Shown: in pieces, positions 40,247 to 49,805 of the stretch | How positions within the stretch are numbered: the stretch's first letter is position 1 | Layout: each line of letters opens with the position of its first letter | NCBI RefSeq assembly: GCF_011421635.1 | Contig: NZ_WTLI01000003.1 | Location: 186,001 to 250,000 of the forward strand | From: Paenibacillus turpanensis | GTDB lineage: Bacteria; Bacillota; Bacilli; Paenibacillales; YIM-B00363 | Length of the DNA: 64,000 nucleotides | Reading direction: 5' to 3' | The notes under the pieces: generated by a model | Seen by the model: the letters and a program-made list of their open reading frames with translations, nothing else | The model's database searches: none | Told to the model about the DNA's origin: nothing | Translations under genes and position numbers: made by a program

Positions 40247-41032
40247 ATGGAAGACAAAGACTTTCTCCTATTTATCCAAAAAGTGAATCAGCACCTAAAC
40301 ATTGACCTAGCCCAATACAAGGAAGCGCAGATGAAGCGGAGGCTGACGACACTTCGCCAGCGCCGCGGTCATGACACCTTCGCATCATTTTTTGACGCGA
40401 TGATTAAAGACAAGGAAGTGCTTCACGAGTTCTTGGACCGCATGACAATTAACGTTTCTGAATTTTGGCGCAATCCGAACAGGTGGGAAATTGTAGAGAA
40501 AAAGATCGTCCCGGAGCTTCTTCGCACCGGCCGTAAGGTCAAGCTGTGGAGCGCTGCCTGCTCGACAGGGGAAGAGCCGTATACGATCGCAATGATTGCC
40601 GCAGAGCAAAAAGGCTTTCCGCAGGTGCAGATTACAGCTACGGATTTAGACACCGGCGCGCTTGAAAAAGCGAAGCGCGGCGTGTACATTGATCGCTCTT
40701 TGAAGGATGTTCCTCCTTTATATGTGAATAAATATTTTTCCAAGCAAGGTGAGCTTTTCGCAGTTTCCGACGAGTTAAAGAAAAATATTAAGTTTGAAAA
40801 AGGCAATCTGCTAACCGATGCGTTTGATACAAATATTGATTTGATCGTTTGCCGGAATGTGATGATTTACTTTACAGAGGAAGCCAAGCATAAGCTGTAT
40901 TTCAAGTTCAGCCGGGCGCTTCGCACCGGAGGCATTTTGTTTGTCGGCAGCACCGAGCAAATTTTTTCACCGGGACAATACGGTCTGGAGCCGATGGATA
41001 CGTTCTTTTACCGGAAGGTCGCCGACGTATAA
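40247..41032 (+). CDS. cheR: Chemotaxis protein methyltransferase CheR
   Basis: Methylates glutamates of chemoreceptors with SAM. It has 261 residues, with an N-terminal helical domain and a C-terminal methyltransferase domain (LWSAACSTGEEPYTIAM, ITATDLDTGALEKA, LIVCRNVMIYF, GGILFVGSTEQI). ATG 40247 is six bases from AAAGGGG. Its place between ndk and the chorismate synthase gene is the same as in B. subtilis. A chemoreceptor gene lies at 51.3 kb. Confidence 0.96.
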   Translation: MEDKDFLLFIQKVNQHLNIDLAQYKEAQMKRRLTTLRQRRGHDTFASFFDAMIKDKEVLHEFLDRMTINVSEFWRNPNRWEIVEKKIVPELLRTGRKVKLWSAACSTGEEPYTIAMIAAEQKGFPQVQITATDLDTGALEKAKRGVYIDRSLKDVPPLYVNKYFSKQGELFAVSDELKKNIKFEKGNLLTDAFDTNIDLIVCRNVMIYFTEEAKHKLYFKFSRALRTGGILFVGSTEQIFSPGQYGLEPMDTFFYRKVADV

Positions 41033-41105
41033 CTGAAAACGTTCGTATATGTTTTTCCATATCTTCCAATACTATGAGTGAACCTGAAATTACTCGGAGG
41101 ATGTT

Positions 41106-41282
41106 ATGGACAAAAGTAAAGTGATCAACGCCTATCGCCGGGGTTTTATTACCATTCAGGAATGTGCGCAAATTTTAGGCATTGATTCCCTAAAGCTTAT
41201 GGGAATGGTAAACGAGCCGGAATGGGCCGACCATCCAAGCGTACGACGTCAGCAGCCTACAGGAACACTGGTCAATCAATGA
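41106..41282 (+). CDS. 58-residue hypothetical protein with helix-turn-helix-like segment
   Basis: A small protein reading [20 protein letters not shown] and then [20 protein letters not shown]. The [20 protein letters not shown] stretch could fold as a helix-turn-helix like those of sporulation or excision proteins, but this is a guess. GGAGG lies five bases before the ATG. It is followed by a strong terminator. Not found in B. subtilis at this place. Confidence 0.6.
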   Translation: MDKSKVINAYRRGFITIQECAQILGIDSLKLMGMVNEPEWADHPSVRRQQPTGTLVNQ

Positions 41283-41289
41283 GCAGCGG

Positions 41290-41333
41290 AAAGCACTTCA
41301 CGCCGCATTTGGCGGGATGAAGTGCTTTTTTTT
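41290..41333 (+). terminator. Terminator
   Basis: AAAGCACTTCA (41290-41300) pairs with TGAAGTGCTTT (41318-41328), with an inner CGCC/GGCG, followed by more T. Confidence 0.9.
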
Positions 41334-41356
41334 CTGTGCAGGCTCCCTTCTTTTGG

Positions 41357-41385
41357 TTGTCAAGGATGGAAGGGTGTACTATAAT
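41357..41385 (+). promoter_or_regulatory. Sigma-A promoter of the aro genes
   Basis: TTGTCA (41357-41362), 17 bases, TATAAT (41380-41385). The leader to aroC carries a GGAACG-GAAG-CGTTCC hairpin (41429-41444) just before the ribosome binding site. Confidence 0.8.
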
Positions 41386-41463
41386 AAACGACAAGACATT
41401 TACCGCATAAAAGCGCTAAAGCGCCAAGGGAACGGAAGCGTTCCGGGAGAGGGAGGAAGCAAC

Positions 41464-42627
41464 ATGAGATTTTTAACGGCTGGGGAAACCCACGGGCCCC
41501 AATTAACAACGATAATCGAAGGTTTGCCGAGCAATCTGCCGATTGCTGCGGAAGCTATTAATGAACAATTGGCAAGAAGACAGAAAGGGCACGGCCGCGG
41601 TCGCCGGATGCAGATCGAGAAGGATACGGTGCAAATCGTTGGCGGCGTGCGTCATGGCAAAACAACAGGAGCGCCGGTCGCGCTCGTGGTGTCGAATAAT
41701 GACTGGAAAAATTGGACACAAATTATGGGTGCGGATCCGGTGCCGGACGATTCCGAAGCAAAGCGCCGTGTCAATCGCCCGCGTCCAGGCCATGCCGATT
41801 TGAACGGCGGATTGAAATACAATCAACGAGATATGCGCAATATTCTCGAGCGCTCGAGCGCCAGAGAAACGACGGCGAGAGTGGCAGTCGGCGCGGTTGC
41901 CCGCGAACTGCTTGCCCAATTCGGGATTCGTACGGTCAGCCATGTCATCCGGATCGGTGACATTGAAGTAAATCGCATGGATGTATCGGTTGACGAGCTT
42001 CGCGAAATTACGGAGGAATCTCCGGTGCGCGTTGCCGACAAGGAAGCGGAAGCGAAAATGATCGAAGCGATCGATGCGGCGAAAGCGGACGGAGATACAC
42101 TGGGTGGAATTGTTGAGGTAATTATTGAAGGCTTGCCGGTTGGTCTTGGCAGCCATGTGCAGTGGGACCGCAAGCTGGACGGACGTATCGCACAGGCGGT
42201 GGTGTCGATCCAGGCGTTCAAGGGCGTGGAATTTGGCATCGGCTTTGAAGCGGCAAAGCTTCGCGGGTCCAAGGTGCATGATGAGATTGTGTATTCCCAG
42301 GACGGCGGTTTTAAGCGGGCCTCCAACCGCGCTGGCGGCTTTGAGGGCGGCATGACTTCGGGAATGCCTCTTGTCGTTCGCGGCGTCATGAAGCCGATTT
42401 CGACCCTGTACAAGCCGCTGCAAAGCGTCGACATTGACACGAAGGAAGTGTTCACGGCGCAGGTGGAGCGTTCCGATACATGTGCGGTGCCGGCGGCGGG
42501 TGTTATTATGGAAAACGTAATCGCATGGGAAGTGGCGAACGCCTTTATGGAGAAATTCGGGGGCGATTCCCTTGAAGAAATCCGTGCGAATTACGAGAAC
42601 TACCTGGAGCAAATCGAACAATATTAA
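41464..42627 (+). CDS. aroC: Chorismate synthase
   Basis: Last step of the shikimate pathway: turns 5-enolpyruvylshikimate-3-phosphate into chorismate using reduced FMN. It has 387 residues. [59 protein letters not shown] and the late [17 protein letters not shown] are the standard blocks. Called aroF in B. subtilis. ATG 41464 is seven bases from GGGAGG; the longer frame upstream has no site and covers the promoter. First of aroC-aroB-aroH. Confidence 0.97.
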   Translation: MRFLTAGETHGPQLTTIIEGLPSNLPIAAEAINEQLARRQKGHGRGRRMQIEKDTVQIVGGVRHGKTTGAPVALVVSNNDWKNWTQIMGADPVPDDSEAKRRVNRPRPGHADLNGGLKYNQRDMRNILERSSARETTARVAVGAVARELLAQFGIRTVSHVIRIGDIEVNRMDVSVDELREITEESPVRVADKEAEAKMIEAIDAAKADGDTLGGIVEVIIEGLPVGLGSHVQWDRKLDGRIAQAVVSIQAFKGVEFGIGFEAAKLRGSKVHDEIVYSQDGGFKRASNRAGGFEGGMTSGMPLVVRGVMKPISTLYKPLQSVDIDTKEVFTAQVERSDTCAVPAAGVIMENVIAWEVANAFMEKFGGDSLEEIRANYENYLEQIEQY

Positions 42628-42644
42628 TATACGGAGGGTTCGGC

Positions 42645-43739
42645 GTGAGAGAACTAAAAGTAGAGCTGGGCAGCCGTTCCTATCCGATTTATATCGGCAG
42701 CGGTCTTCTGAATGATGTCGCTGAATACTTTCGCAAGCAGCATTTGCCGGACAAATCGCCACACTTGATCGTCACAGACTCTTCCATAGAAGCGCTTCAC
42801 TTGGATCGGGTTGTTGCAAGACTGCAGGATGGTGGATACCGGGTCACTCCGTTCATCGTGCCTTCGGGGGAAAAGTCCAAGTCGCTGGAAATGCTGAATG
42901 ACATCGTCACGGCAGCACTCGAAGCGGGGCTCGACCGGCATTCCGCTATTATCGCCTTTGGCGGCGGCGTTGTCGGTGATTTGGCCGGCTTTGCGGCGGC
43001 CAGCTTTATGCGGGGGGTTCGCTTTGTGCAAATCCCGACAACAATTTTGGCGCATGACAGCAGCGTCGGCGGGAAGGTGGCCGTTAACCACCACATGGCC
43101 AAGAACATTATCGGCGCGTTTCATCAGCCGCAGATGGTGCTTTACGATACGGATACGCTGCTCACGCTTCCTCCTCGGGAGGTTCGCTCGGGACTTGCGG
43201 AGGTTGTCAAGCACGGTCTCATTTGGGACGAAGCTTTCGCCGAATGGTGCGGAGAACATGCGAAGGACCTGCTGCAGCTGGAGCCCGAAGCGCTCCAGCA
43301 TGCTTTATATCATGGCTGCCGGGTGAAATCGATTGTGGTCTCCCGCGACGAAAGAGAGAACGATCTTCGAGCGATTCTCAATTTAGGCCATACGATCGGG
43401 CATGCGCTCGAGGCCGTTGCAGGTTATGGGGAGCTGCTGCACGGAGAGGCGATTTCTATCGGCATGGTCGGCGCTGCGAAGCTGGCGGTTCGGTTTGGCC
43501 ATCCGGCGTCGATTTATGAAACGACAAAACGGCTTTTAAAGAGCGTTGAGCTTCCGGTCCGTCTGCCGCCTCATCTTGATACAGATGAGATCATGAAGGC
43601 GATGATGCATGACAAGAAATTCAAGCATGGAAATATGGTGTTTATTATTCCGACAGCCATCGGACAAGTGGAAATCAATCCGGATGTGCCGACGGAATGG
43701 GTGAGAGAAACGGTAGAGGAATTGAAACGGGAGGCGTAG
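42645..43739 (+). CDS. aroB: 3-dehydroquinate synthase
   Basis: Second enzyme of the shikimate pathway, NAD- and metal-dependent. It has 364 residues with FGGGVVGDLAGFAAA, the QIPTTILAHDSSVGGKVAVNH block, and the metal ligands in NLGHTIGHALEA and LLHGEAISIGM. GTG start behind ACGGAGGG. It follows aroC by 17 bases and precedes aroH by 3. Confidence 0.97.
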   Translation: MRELKVELGSRSYPIYIGSGLLNDVAEYFRKQHLPDKSPHLIVTDSSIEALHLDRVVARLQDGGYRVTPFIVPSGEKSKSLEMLNDIVTAALEAGLDRHSAIIAFGGGVVGDLAGFAAASFMRGVRFVQIPTTILAHDSSVGGKVAVNHHMAKNIIGAFHQPQMVLYDTDTLLTLPPREVRSGLAEVVKHGLIWDEAFAEWCGEHAKDLLQLEPEALQHALYHGCRVKSIVVSRDERENDLRAILNLGHTIGHALEAVAGYGELLHGEAISIGMVGAAKLAVRFGHPASIYETTKRLLKSVELPVRLPPHLDTDEIMKAMMHDKKFKHGNMVFIIPTAIGQVEINPDVPTEWVRETVEELKREA

Positions 43740-43742
43740 AGC

Positions 43743-44117
43743 ATGATGGTAAGGGGAATTCGCGGGGCAATTACGGTGGAGCGCAATGCAGAGGAGGACA
43801 TTTTACAGGCGACCTCACAGCTGCTTGACGAAATCGTGCAGGCCAACGGAGTCGTGCCTGATGAGATCGCTTCCGTTTTTATTACGGTAACCCACGATTT
43901 GGATGCGGCGTTTCCGGCAGGTGCAATCCGTAAACTAAGCGGTTGGGAGCTTGTTCCGCTGATGTGTTCGATGGAAATTCCGGTGCAAAACAGCCTGCCA
44001 ATGTGTATAAGGTTTATGGTAATGGTGAATACAACCAAAGGACAGGATGAAATCAAGCATATTTATATGAACCGGGCCAAGGCGCTTCGGCCTGATTTAT
44101 CCAAAGAGGCAAAATAA
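43743..44117 (+). CDS. aroH: Chorismate mutase, AroH type
   Basis: Rearranges chorismate to prephenate, the branch to tyrosine and phenylalanine. It has 124 residues, the monofunctional trimeric class of B. subtilis. Arg7 (RGIRGA), Cys and Glu in CSMEIPV, Arg in CIRF, and Tyr in IYMNRA are the active-site residues and all are present. Last of the aro set; the trp promoter begins 3 bases after its stop. Confidence 0.95.
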   Translation: MMVRGIRGAITVERNAEEDILQATSQLLDEIVQANGVVPDEIASVFITVTHDLDAAFPAGAIRKLSGWELVPLMCSMEIPVQNSLPMCIRFMVMVNTTKGQDEIKHIYMNRAKALRPDLSKEAK

Positions 44118-44119
44118 GG

Positions 44120-44148
44120 TTGACGCGTTACCGCAGCTTTTGTATAGT
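44120..44148 (+). promoter_or_regulatory. Sigma-A promoter of the trp operon
   Basis: TTGACG (44120-44125), 17 bases, TATAGT (44143-44148). Transcription would start about 44155, right before the TRAP site. Confidence 0.8.
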
Positions 44149-44158
44149 GATATAAGAA

Positions 44159-44215
44159 TAGTTGAGTGAAGAGCAGAGCAGAGTTGAGAGAGTTTTGGAA
44201 GTGAGCCGAGTAGAG
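44159..44215 (+). promoter_or_regulatory. TRAP-binding site in the trp leader
   Basis: At least nine GAG/TAG triplets occur within 57 bases: TAG 44159, GAG at 44164, 44171, 44176, 44181, 44186, 44190, 44203, 44208, and TAG/GAG at 44211-44215. Five in a row are spaced by two bases, the spacing TRAP prefers. The protein itself (MtrB) is encoded at 33.8 kb. The 3' end, GTAGAG, is complementary to CTCTAC of the terminator (44334-44339). Confidence 0.88.
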
Positions 44216-44331
44216 TTCTTATGATGCGAAAGCCTATGTTTCGCAAATCCATTGGTGAATGACGTGAAGCTGCATGTGTTTCCATGCTTATTTGCGTATT
44301 TGTCAATTTCTTATTCGGACTGGACTTATCC

Positions 44332-44359
44332 GCCTCTACGCCCTGCGTAGGGGCTTTTT
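44332..44359 (+). terminator. Attenuator terminator of the trp leader
   Basis: GCCTCTACG (44332-44340) pairs with CGTAGGGGC (44346-44354), one G-T, followed by five T. It lies 70 bases before trpE. Between it and the TRAP site are two small hairpins (GCGAAA/TTTCGC and GCATG/CATGC) that would bring the two together. Confidence 0.8.
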
Positions 44360-44428
44360 CGTTTTCTGCAGCTGCTGCGATGCTCGTTCAGTATAAGAAT
44401 GTTTCAGGACCTAAGGAGGCCGTTTCGT

Positions 44429-45970
44429 ATGTATACGCCCGATTTGAACGAAGTAAAGCGATTGTCGGATCACTATAATCTCATTCCGGTCGTCCGCAGC
44501 GTGCTCGCGGACACGGAGACGCCAATACGCGTGTTCCAGCATTTTCACGAGGAGTCGCATGCCTTTCTGCTCGAGAGTGTAGAGGGCGGTGCGAAATGGG
44601 CGCGTTATTCGTTCATCGGCTTTGATCCGTTCATGAGTTTGCGCGGGAAGCAGGGTACGATCGAGGTGGAGAGGGACGGCCGCAAGCAGCTGCTGAAGGA
44701 TCAGCCTTTGGAAGGGCTTAAGCAGCTGCTGTCAGAATACCGCAGTCCGGCACTTCCGAATCTCCCGCGGTTTACCGGAGGGGCGGTTGGTTTCTTCGGA
44801 TACGATCTGCTTCGCTATTACGAGCGGCTGCCTTCCCATCCGGCCGACGATATGAATATGGACGATTTGAATTTTATGTTTTGCGATCAGGTGATCGTAT
44901 TCGACCATCTGAAGCAGCAGATGCTTGTGGTAGCGAATGCGCACATCCCGGAAGGAGCCGGAGCCGAGCAGACGGAGGAAGCGTATGCGGAAGCGTGCGC
45001 CAAAATCGACCGCACGATCGAGAGGCTTCAGGCGCCCGTAGCTCCGGCAATTCCGTCGCGGGCCGTTCCGGCAGATGCAGACATCCACTTGGATGATATG
45101 CGTTCCAACTTGACTAAAGAGCGCTTCCTGTCAAACGTGGATCAAGCCAAGGAATATATTCGCGCCGGCGATATTTTTCAAGTGGTGCTGTCCCAGCGTT
45201 TTGAGCTGGATACGACCGTGTCTCCGCTGCATGTGTATCGGGTGCTGCGCACGGTGAATCCTTCCCCTTACATGTATTATTTGAAAATGGGGGAGGAGGT
45301 TATCGTAGGCGCCTCGCCGGAGCTGCTTGTCCGTGTCGAAGAGGGCCGCGTGCATACGCGACCAATCGCCGGTACAAGGCCGCGCGGAGCAACGCCGGAG
45401 AAGGATGCTGAGCTTGAGCGGGAGCTTCTGGCCGATGAGAAGGAACGCGCGGAACATCTGATGCTGGTCGATTTGGGGCGGAACGATATCGGGCGGGTTT
45501 CGGTTCCGGGCTCTGTTCGCTGTGACACCTTTATGGAAATTGAGCGTTACTCGCATGTAATGCACATTGTTTCGCATGTATCCGGCGAGCTGCGTGAGGA
45601 TCGTGATTTCTTTGATGCGTTTCTCTCCTGTCTTCCGGCTGGAACGGTATCGGGTGCACCAAAGCTGAGAGCGATGGAGATCATTGCCGAGCTTGAAAAG
45701 GAGGCAAGAGGCGCCTATGCCGGAGCAATCGGTTACTTGGGCTTTTCGGGCAATCTCGATACATGCATTACGATTCGCACGATAATTTTTAAAGAAGGAA
45801 AAGCTTATGTACAGGCGGGTGCCGGCATTGTATGGGATTCCGTGCCCGAGAATGAATATATGGAAACCGTGAACAAAGCAAAAGGAATGCTCAAGTCGAT
45901 TCGCGCGGCGGAAATGATGTTTACGAGGGATTCGCAGTCCGCGGGCAAGGTGAATCAGGATTATTATTAA
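44429..45970 (+). CDS. trpE: Anthranilate synthase component I
   Basis: Turns chorismate into anthranilate with ammonia or the glutaminase subunit; first step to tryptophan. It has 513 residues, with the tryptophan-feedback motif LLES (47-50) and the chorismate-binding blocks GDIFQVVLSQRF, PSPYMYYLKMG, RPIAGTRPRG, SHVMHIVSHVSG and LPAGTVSGAPKLRAME. ATG 44429 is nine bases from AAGGAGG. As in B. subtilis, no trpG is in this operon. Regulated by the TRAP attenuator. Confidence 0.97.
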   Translation: MYTPDLNEVKRLSDHYNLIPVVRSVLADTETPIRVFQHFHEESHAFLLESVEGGAKWARYSFIGFDPFMSLRGKQGTIEVERDGRKQLLKDQPLEGLKQLLSEYRSPALPNLPRFTGGAVGFFGYDLLRYYERLPSHPADDMNMDDLNFMFCDQVIVFDHLKQQMLVVANAHIPEGAGAEQTEEAYAEACAKIDRTIERLQAPVAPAIPSRAVPADADIHLDDMRSNLTKERFLSNVDQAKEYIRAGDIFQVVLSQRFELDTTVSPLHVYRVLRTVNPSPYMYYLKMGEEVIVGASPELLVRVEEGRVHTRPIAGTRPRGATPEKDAELERELLADEKERAEHLMLVDLGRNDIGRVSVPGSVRCDTFMEIERYSHVMHIVSHVSGELREDRDFFDAFLSCLPAGTVSGAPKLRAMEIIAELEKEARGAYAGAIGYLGFSGNLDTCITIRTIIFKEGKAYVQAGAGIVWDSVPENEYMETVNKAKGMLKSIRAAEMMFTRDSQSAGKVNQDYY

Positions 45971-45997
45971 ACTTGGGGATAGATCGGAGGGAAACGT

Positions 45998-47038
45998 ATG
46001 GCAACGAAAACGCTGACCCAGCAGGCGATTAACGCGATTGTGGAAGGATCGGATTTGGAGCGGGACATGTCTCGTCAGGTCATGACGGAAATAATGGATG
46101 GAGTCGCAACACCGGCACAGATCGGGAGCCTGCTGACAGCACTCCGGATGAAGGGGGAGACGATCGACGAAATTACCGGCTTTGCCGAAGCGATGCGTCT
46201 GAAAGCTCCCAGAGTACAAACGGTCCGGGATGATTTGCTCGATACCTGCGGAACGGGCGGCGACGGGGCGGGGACCTTTAATATTTCAACGGCTTCGGCC
46301 ATCGTCGCGGCGGCAGGAGGCATTCGCGTAGCCAAGCACGGCAACCGCGCGATGTCGAGCCGCAGCGGCAGCGCCGATGTGCTGGAGGCGCTCGGTGTTA
46401 ACGTCGGTCTCGGACCGGAGCAGGCGGCTCACTGCTTGGAAAAGCTTGGTCTTTGCTTTATGTTCGCTCAGGTGTATCATCAATCCATGAAGCATGCCGC
46501 GGGTCCTCGCCGGGAACTGGGCATCCGAACGGCGTTTAATTTACTTGGTCCGCTTACGAATCCGGCCGGCGCCGACCGCCAGCTGATGGGCGTATTCGAT
46601 CAGAAAAAGACGGAGCTTGTCGCTCATGTCATGCGCGAGCTCGGCGTCCGCAGAGCTATGGTCGTTGCCAGCGATGACGGCATGGATGAAATCAGCATTT
46701 CGGCACCGACAGTGGTAACGGAGCTGAAGGAAGGGGCGATTCGCACCTATAAGCTGACTCCGGATGACCTTGGACTCCGCCAGTATCCGGTGGAGGAGAT
46801 TGCCGGAGGCGATGCGGAGGATAACGCCGAGATTATTCGCGCCGTGCTGCAGGGAGAACGTAATGCCTGCCGTGAGGTGGTTCTGGCGAATGCAGGCGCC
46901 TGCTTCTTTGTAACAGGAGCGGCGGGGACGCTGCAGCAGGGGGTTAAGCTTGCAGCCGAAGCCATCGATTCGGGGAACGCGATGCGCAAGCTGGAGGACC
47001 TTATTCAGTTGACGGGGGAAATGGCTCATGTATCTTGA
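45998..47038 (+). CDS. trpD: Anthranilate phosphoribosyltransferase
   Basis: Joins anthranilate to phosphoribosyl pyrophosphate. It has 346 residues, with the phosphate-binding DTCGTGGDGAGTFNIST, KHGNRAMSSRSGSADVLEALG, and FMFAQVYHQSMKHAAGPRRELGIRT split across loops as usual. Begins 27 bases after trpE; its last 11 bases overlap trpC. Confidence 0.97.
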   Translation: MATKTLTQQAINAIVEGSDLERDMSRQVMTEIMDGVATPAQIGSLLTALRMKGETIDEITGFAEAMRLKAPRVQTVRDDLLDTCGTGGDGAGTFNISTASAIVAAAGGIRVAKHGNRAMSSRSGSADVLEALGVNVGLGPEQAAHCLEKLGLCFMFAQVYHQSMKHAAGPRRELGIRTAFNLLGPLTNPAGADRQLMGVFDQKKTELVAHVMRELGVRRAMVVASDDGMDEISISAPTVVTELKEGAIRTYKLTPDDLGLRQYPVEEIAGGDAEDNAEIIRAVLQGERNACREVVLANAGACFFVTGAAGTLQQGVKLAAEAIDSGNAMRKLEDLIQLTGEMAHVS

Positions 47039-47831
47039 TCGAATTGTTGCCGATAAGCAGGAAGAGGTTAAGGAATTAAAGGAAAGGGTCACCTCGGCGG
47101 AGCTGGAGCGCCGAATTGCCGGGCTGCCGGCATGCCGGGGCTTTGAGCGGGCGCTGCATGATCGGAAGCGCGGAATGGGGCTGATCGCTGAGGTGAAGAA
47201 AGCATCCCCCTCAAAGGGATTGATTCGCGCAGATTTCGATCCGGTGACCCTTGCTCAAGCTTACGAGAGGGCCGGAACGGATTGCATATCCGTGCTTACC
47301 GACGTAAAGCATTTTCAAGGCGCGGCGGACTACTTAACATTGGTAAGAGAGGCGGTTAAGGTACCGCTTTTGCGCAAGGATTTCACCATTGATGAAATGC
47401 AGGTGCTGGAGGCGAGAGTGATCGGTGCTGACGCGATCCTGCTCATTGCCGCAATTCTTACGGATGCACAGCTTAAGTCGCTCCACAGACTGGCGAAAGA
47501 CATCGGCATGGATGTGCTGGTCGAAGTGCATGACCGCGAAGAGCTGGAGCGCGTTTTGGAGCAGGATGTATCGCTCGTTGGAATTAATAACCGCAATTTA
47601 AAAACCTTCGTTACGGATTTGGCGGTAACGGAACAGCTCATTCCGATCATCCCGAAAGGGAAAATGGTCGTCAGCGAAAGCGGGATTTCAGCTCCTGCGG
47701 AAATAAACCGGCTTTATGACGCGGGCTCGCGCGCCGTGCTGATCGGCGAGCATTTTATGCGCCAGCCGAATGTAGAAGAAGCGGTGTTTTCGCTGATGGG
47801 GCCGCTTGCTTCAGAGCGGAGTGGAAGCTGA
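47028..47831 (+). CDS. trpC: Indole-3-glycerol phosphate synthase
   Basis: Closes the indole ring of carboxyphenylamino-deoxyribulose phosphate. It has 267 residues, a TIM barrel with catalytic lysines in AEVKKASPSKG and LLRKDFTIDE, VGINNRNLKTF and VSESGIS. Overlaps trpD at its start. Confidence 0.97.
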   Translation: MYLDRIVADKQEEVKELKERVTSAELERRIAGLPACRGFERALHDRKRGMGLIAEVKKASPSKGLIRADFDPVTLAQAYERAGTDCISVLTDVKHFQGAADYLTLVREAVKVPLLRKDFTIDEMQVLEARVIGADAILLIAAILTDAQLKSLHRLAKDIGMDVLVEVHDREELERVLEQDVSLVGINNRNLKTFVTDLAVTEQLIPIIPKGKMVVSESGISAPAEINRLYDAGSRAVLIGEHFMRQPNVEEAVFSLMGPLASERSGS

Positions 47832-47832
47832 T

Positions 47833-48603
47833 ATGCCGAAGGTGAAAGAGGCTTCGGATTCAGCGCGGCCGACGGTGAAAATATGCGGCATCCGTCATCC
47901 CGAGATTCTCGAGACACTGACGGAGCTGCCGGTTGACTATATTGGCTTTGTTTTTGCGGAAAGCAAGCGAAGGGTGACGGCCGAGCAGGCCGGAGAGCTC
48001 ACGCGGCTGCTTCGTTCGGCAGGAAAGGCTGCCGGGGAGGAGCAGGCGTCGGTCAAGGCTCACGGGGCGGATGAGGCTTCCGGGTCACGTGTGCCGAAAA
48101 CCGTGGGCGTGTTCGTCAATCCGGCGTACGAGGAGCTGCTTCACGTGATCGACACGGCGGGCCTCGATATTGCACAGCTCCACGGAAGCGAGCCGCCGGA
48201 ATTTTGCAGCAGGGTAAAGCAGGCACGGCCATCTGTGCGGCTTGTAAAGGTGCTGCCTGTACAGCTTGGGGATACCGAACTCCTTACGGAGGAAGCGGTG
48301 GAGGCACAGCTGGCTCCTTATGCAGCGGAAGTGGACGGATTTATGCTGGACACCCATGATCCAGTGACGCACGGAGGAACCGGACAGGCTTTTTCCTGGG
48401 ATAAAATCCCTCCCTATTTACATTGGTGCCGAAGCAGGGGCATCCCGCTATGGGTAGCCGGAGGACTGCATGCAGACAATGTCGCCGGGCTGATTGAAGC
48501 CTACGGCCCCGATGGGGTCGATGTGTCAAGCGGTGTGGAAACGGACGGCGTGAAGGATAAAAGCAAGGTCAAACAATTTGTTGAAAGGGTGAAGCGGGCG
48601 TGA
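47833..48603 (+). CDS. trpF: Phosphoribosylanthranilate isomerase
   Basis: Amadori rearrangement step before TrpC. The TIM barrel has the catalytic Cys in KICGIRHPE and Asp in [20 protein letters not shown] and LHGSE are also standard. At 256 residues it is about 40 longer than most TrpF proteins; a polar stretch ([20 protein letters not shown], about 67-86) sits between the second barrel units. ATG 47833 has GCGGAGTGG upstream. Its stop overlaps the trpB start (GTGA). Confidence 0.93.
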   Translation: MPKVKEASDSARPTVKICGIRHPEILETLTELPVDYIGFVFAESKRRVTAEQAGELTRLLRSAGKAAGEEQASVKAHGADEASGSRVPKTVGVFVNPAYEELLHVIDTAGLDIAQLHGSEPPEFCSRVKQARPSVRLVKVLPVQLGDTELLTEEAVEAQLAPYAAEVDGFMLDTHDPVTHGGTGQAFSWDKIPPYLHWCRSRGIPLWVAGGLHADNVAGLIEAYGPDGVDVSSGVETDGVKDKSKVKQFVERVKRA

Positions 48604-49805
48604 GTCTAATGAATGTGCCGGACGAGCAAGGACGATTTGGTAAATTTGGCGGTAAATATGTGCCGGAAACGTTGATGAATGCTCTGGAGGAGCTGGAGCA
48701 GGCGTTTCGCCATTATATGAAGGATGAGTCCTTCCTGAACGAAATCCAAGAGCTGCAGCAGCAGTTTTCCGGGCGGCCGACACCGCTTTATTATGCAGAG
48801 CGGCTTAGCGAGCATTTGGGCGGCGCGAAAATTTATTTAAAGCGCGAGGATCTGAACCATACCGGCGCGCACAAAATCAACAATACGATCGGCCAAGGCG
48901 TTCTTGCCAAGCGTATGGGCAAGAAGAAGGTCATCGCGGAAACCGGCGCGGGACAGCACGGGGTAGCGACGGCGACAATCGCTGCGCTGCTTGGCCTCGA
49001 ATGCAAGGTGTTTATGGGCGAGGAGGATACGAAGCGCCAGCAGCTTAACGTATTCCGTATGAACCTGCTTGGTTCTGAAGTTGTTCCGGTAACGAGCGGG
49101 ACGCGGACGCTGAAGGATGCCGGCAATGAGGCGCTGCGTTATTGGGTGGCCAACGTGCACGACACCTTCTACATTCTTGGCTCGGTTGTCGGCCCGCATC
49201 CTTATCCGATGATGGTCCGCGACTTTCAGCGTGTAATCGGTGATGAAGCGCGCAAGCAGTCGCTTGCGCAGTGCGGTCGTCTTCCGGACGCCGTAGTCGC
49301 CTGTGTTGGCGGCGGAAGCAACGCGATCGGCATCTTTTATCCGTTCGTCGGAGACGAGAGCGTCCGATTAATTGGCGTTGAAGCTGCCGGCAAGGGCGTG
49401 GACACGGAGCAGCATGCGGCAACGATGTCAAAAGGACGGCCGGGCGTGTTCCAAGGCTCGATGAGCTACCTGCTGCAGGATGAGTACGGCCAAGTGCAGG
49501 AAGCGCACTCGATTTCAGCCGGACTCGATTACCCGGGCATCGGGCCTGAGCACTCGTATTTGAAGGATACCGGCCGGGCCGACTATGTGCCGGTTACGGA
49601 TTCCGAGGCGCTGGAGGCTTTGCAGCTGCTTAGCCGCAAGGAAGGCATTATTCCTGCGCTGGAAAGCGCGCATGCGATTGCGCATGTGCTGAAGCTGGCC
49701 CCAACGATGAGCCGCGATGAGATGATCGTGGTAAACTTGTCCGGACGCGGCGACAAGGACGTCGAATCGATTATGAGGTATTTGGGAGGGAACGCAGGTG
49801 TCTGA
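48600..49805 (+). CDS. trpB: Tryptophan synthase beta chain
   Basis: PLP enzyme that makes tryptophan from indole and serine. It has 401 residues, with the PLP lysine in [28 protein letters not shown], and the phosphate-binding [13 protein letters not shown] 48600 is used, with AAAGGGTGAAG upstream; ATG 48609 is an alternative. Serine is supplied by the serA pathway. Overlaps trpF and trpA. Confidence 0.98.
   Translation: MSLMNVPDEQGRFGKFGGKYVPETLMNALEELEQAFRHYMKDESFLNEIQELQQQFSGRPTPLYYAERLSEHLGGAKIYLKREDLNHTGAHKINNTIGQGVLAKRMGKKKVIAETGAGQHGVATATIAALLGLECKVFMGEEDTKRQQLNVFRMNLLGSEVVPVTSGTRTLKDAGNEALRYWVANVHDTFYILGSVVGPHPYPMMVRDFQRVIGDEARKQSLAQCGRLPDAVVACVGGGSNAIGIFYPFVGDESVRLIGVEAAGKGVDTEQHAATMSKGRPGVFQGSMSYLLQDEYGQVQEAHSISAGLDYPGIGPEHSYLKDTGRADYVPVTDSEALEALQLLSRKEGIIPALESAHAIAHVLKLAPTMSRDEMIVVNLSGRGDKDVESIMRYLGGNAGV

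Noticed and set aside
41503..42762. 419-codon open frame on the minus strand opposite aroC
   Set aside because: Lies wholly within chorismate synthase and the aroB start; His/Arg-rich translation without motifs. The sense gene has every expected family block.
44284..44478. 64-codon frame in the trp leader
   Set aside because: Runs through the terminator and the trpE start region; it has no ribosome binding site and the Trp codons needed for a leader-peptide attenuator are absent. TRAP control explains the region better.
45131..46219. 362-codon open frame on the minus strand across trpE/trpD
   Set aside because: Antisense shadow; spans a gene boundary and the intergenic region without signals of its own.
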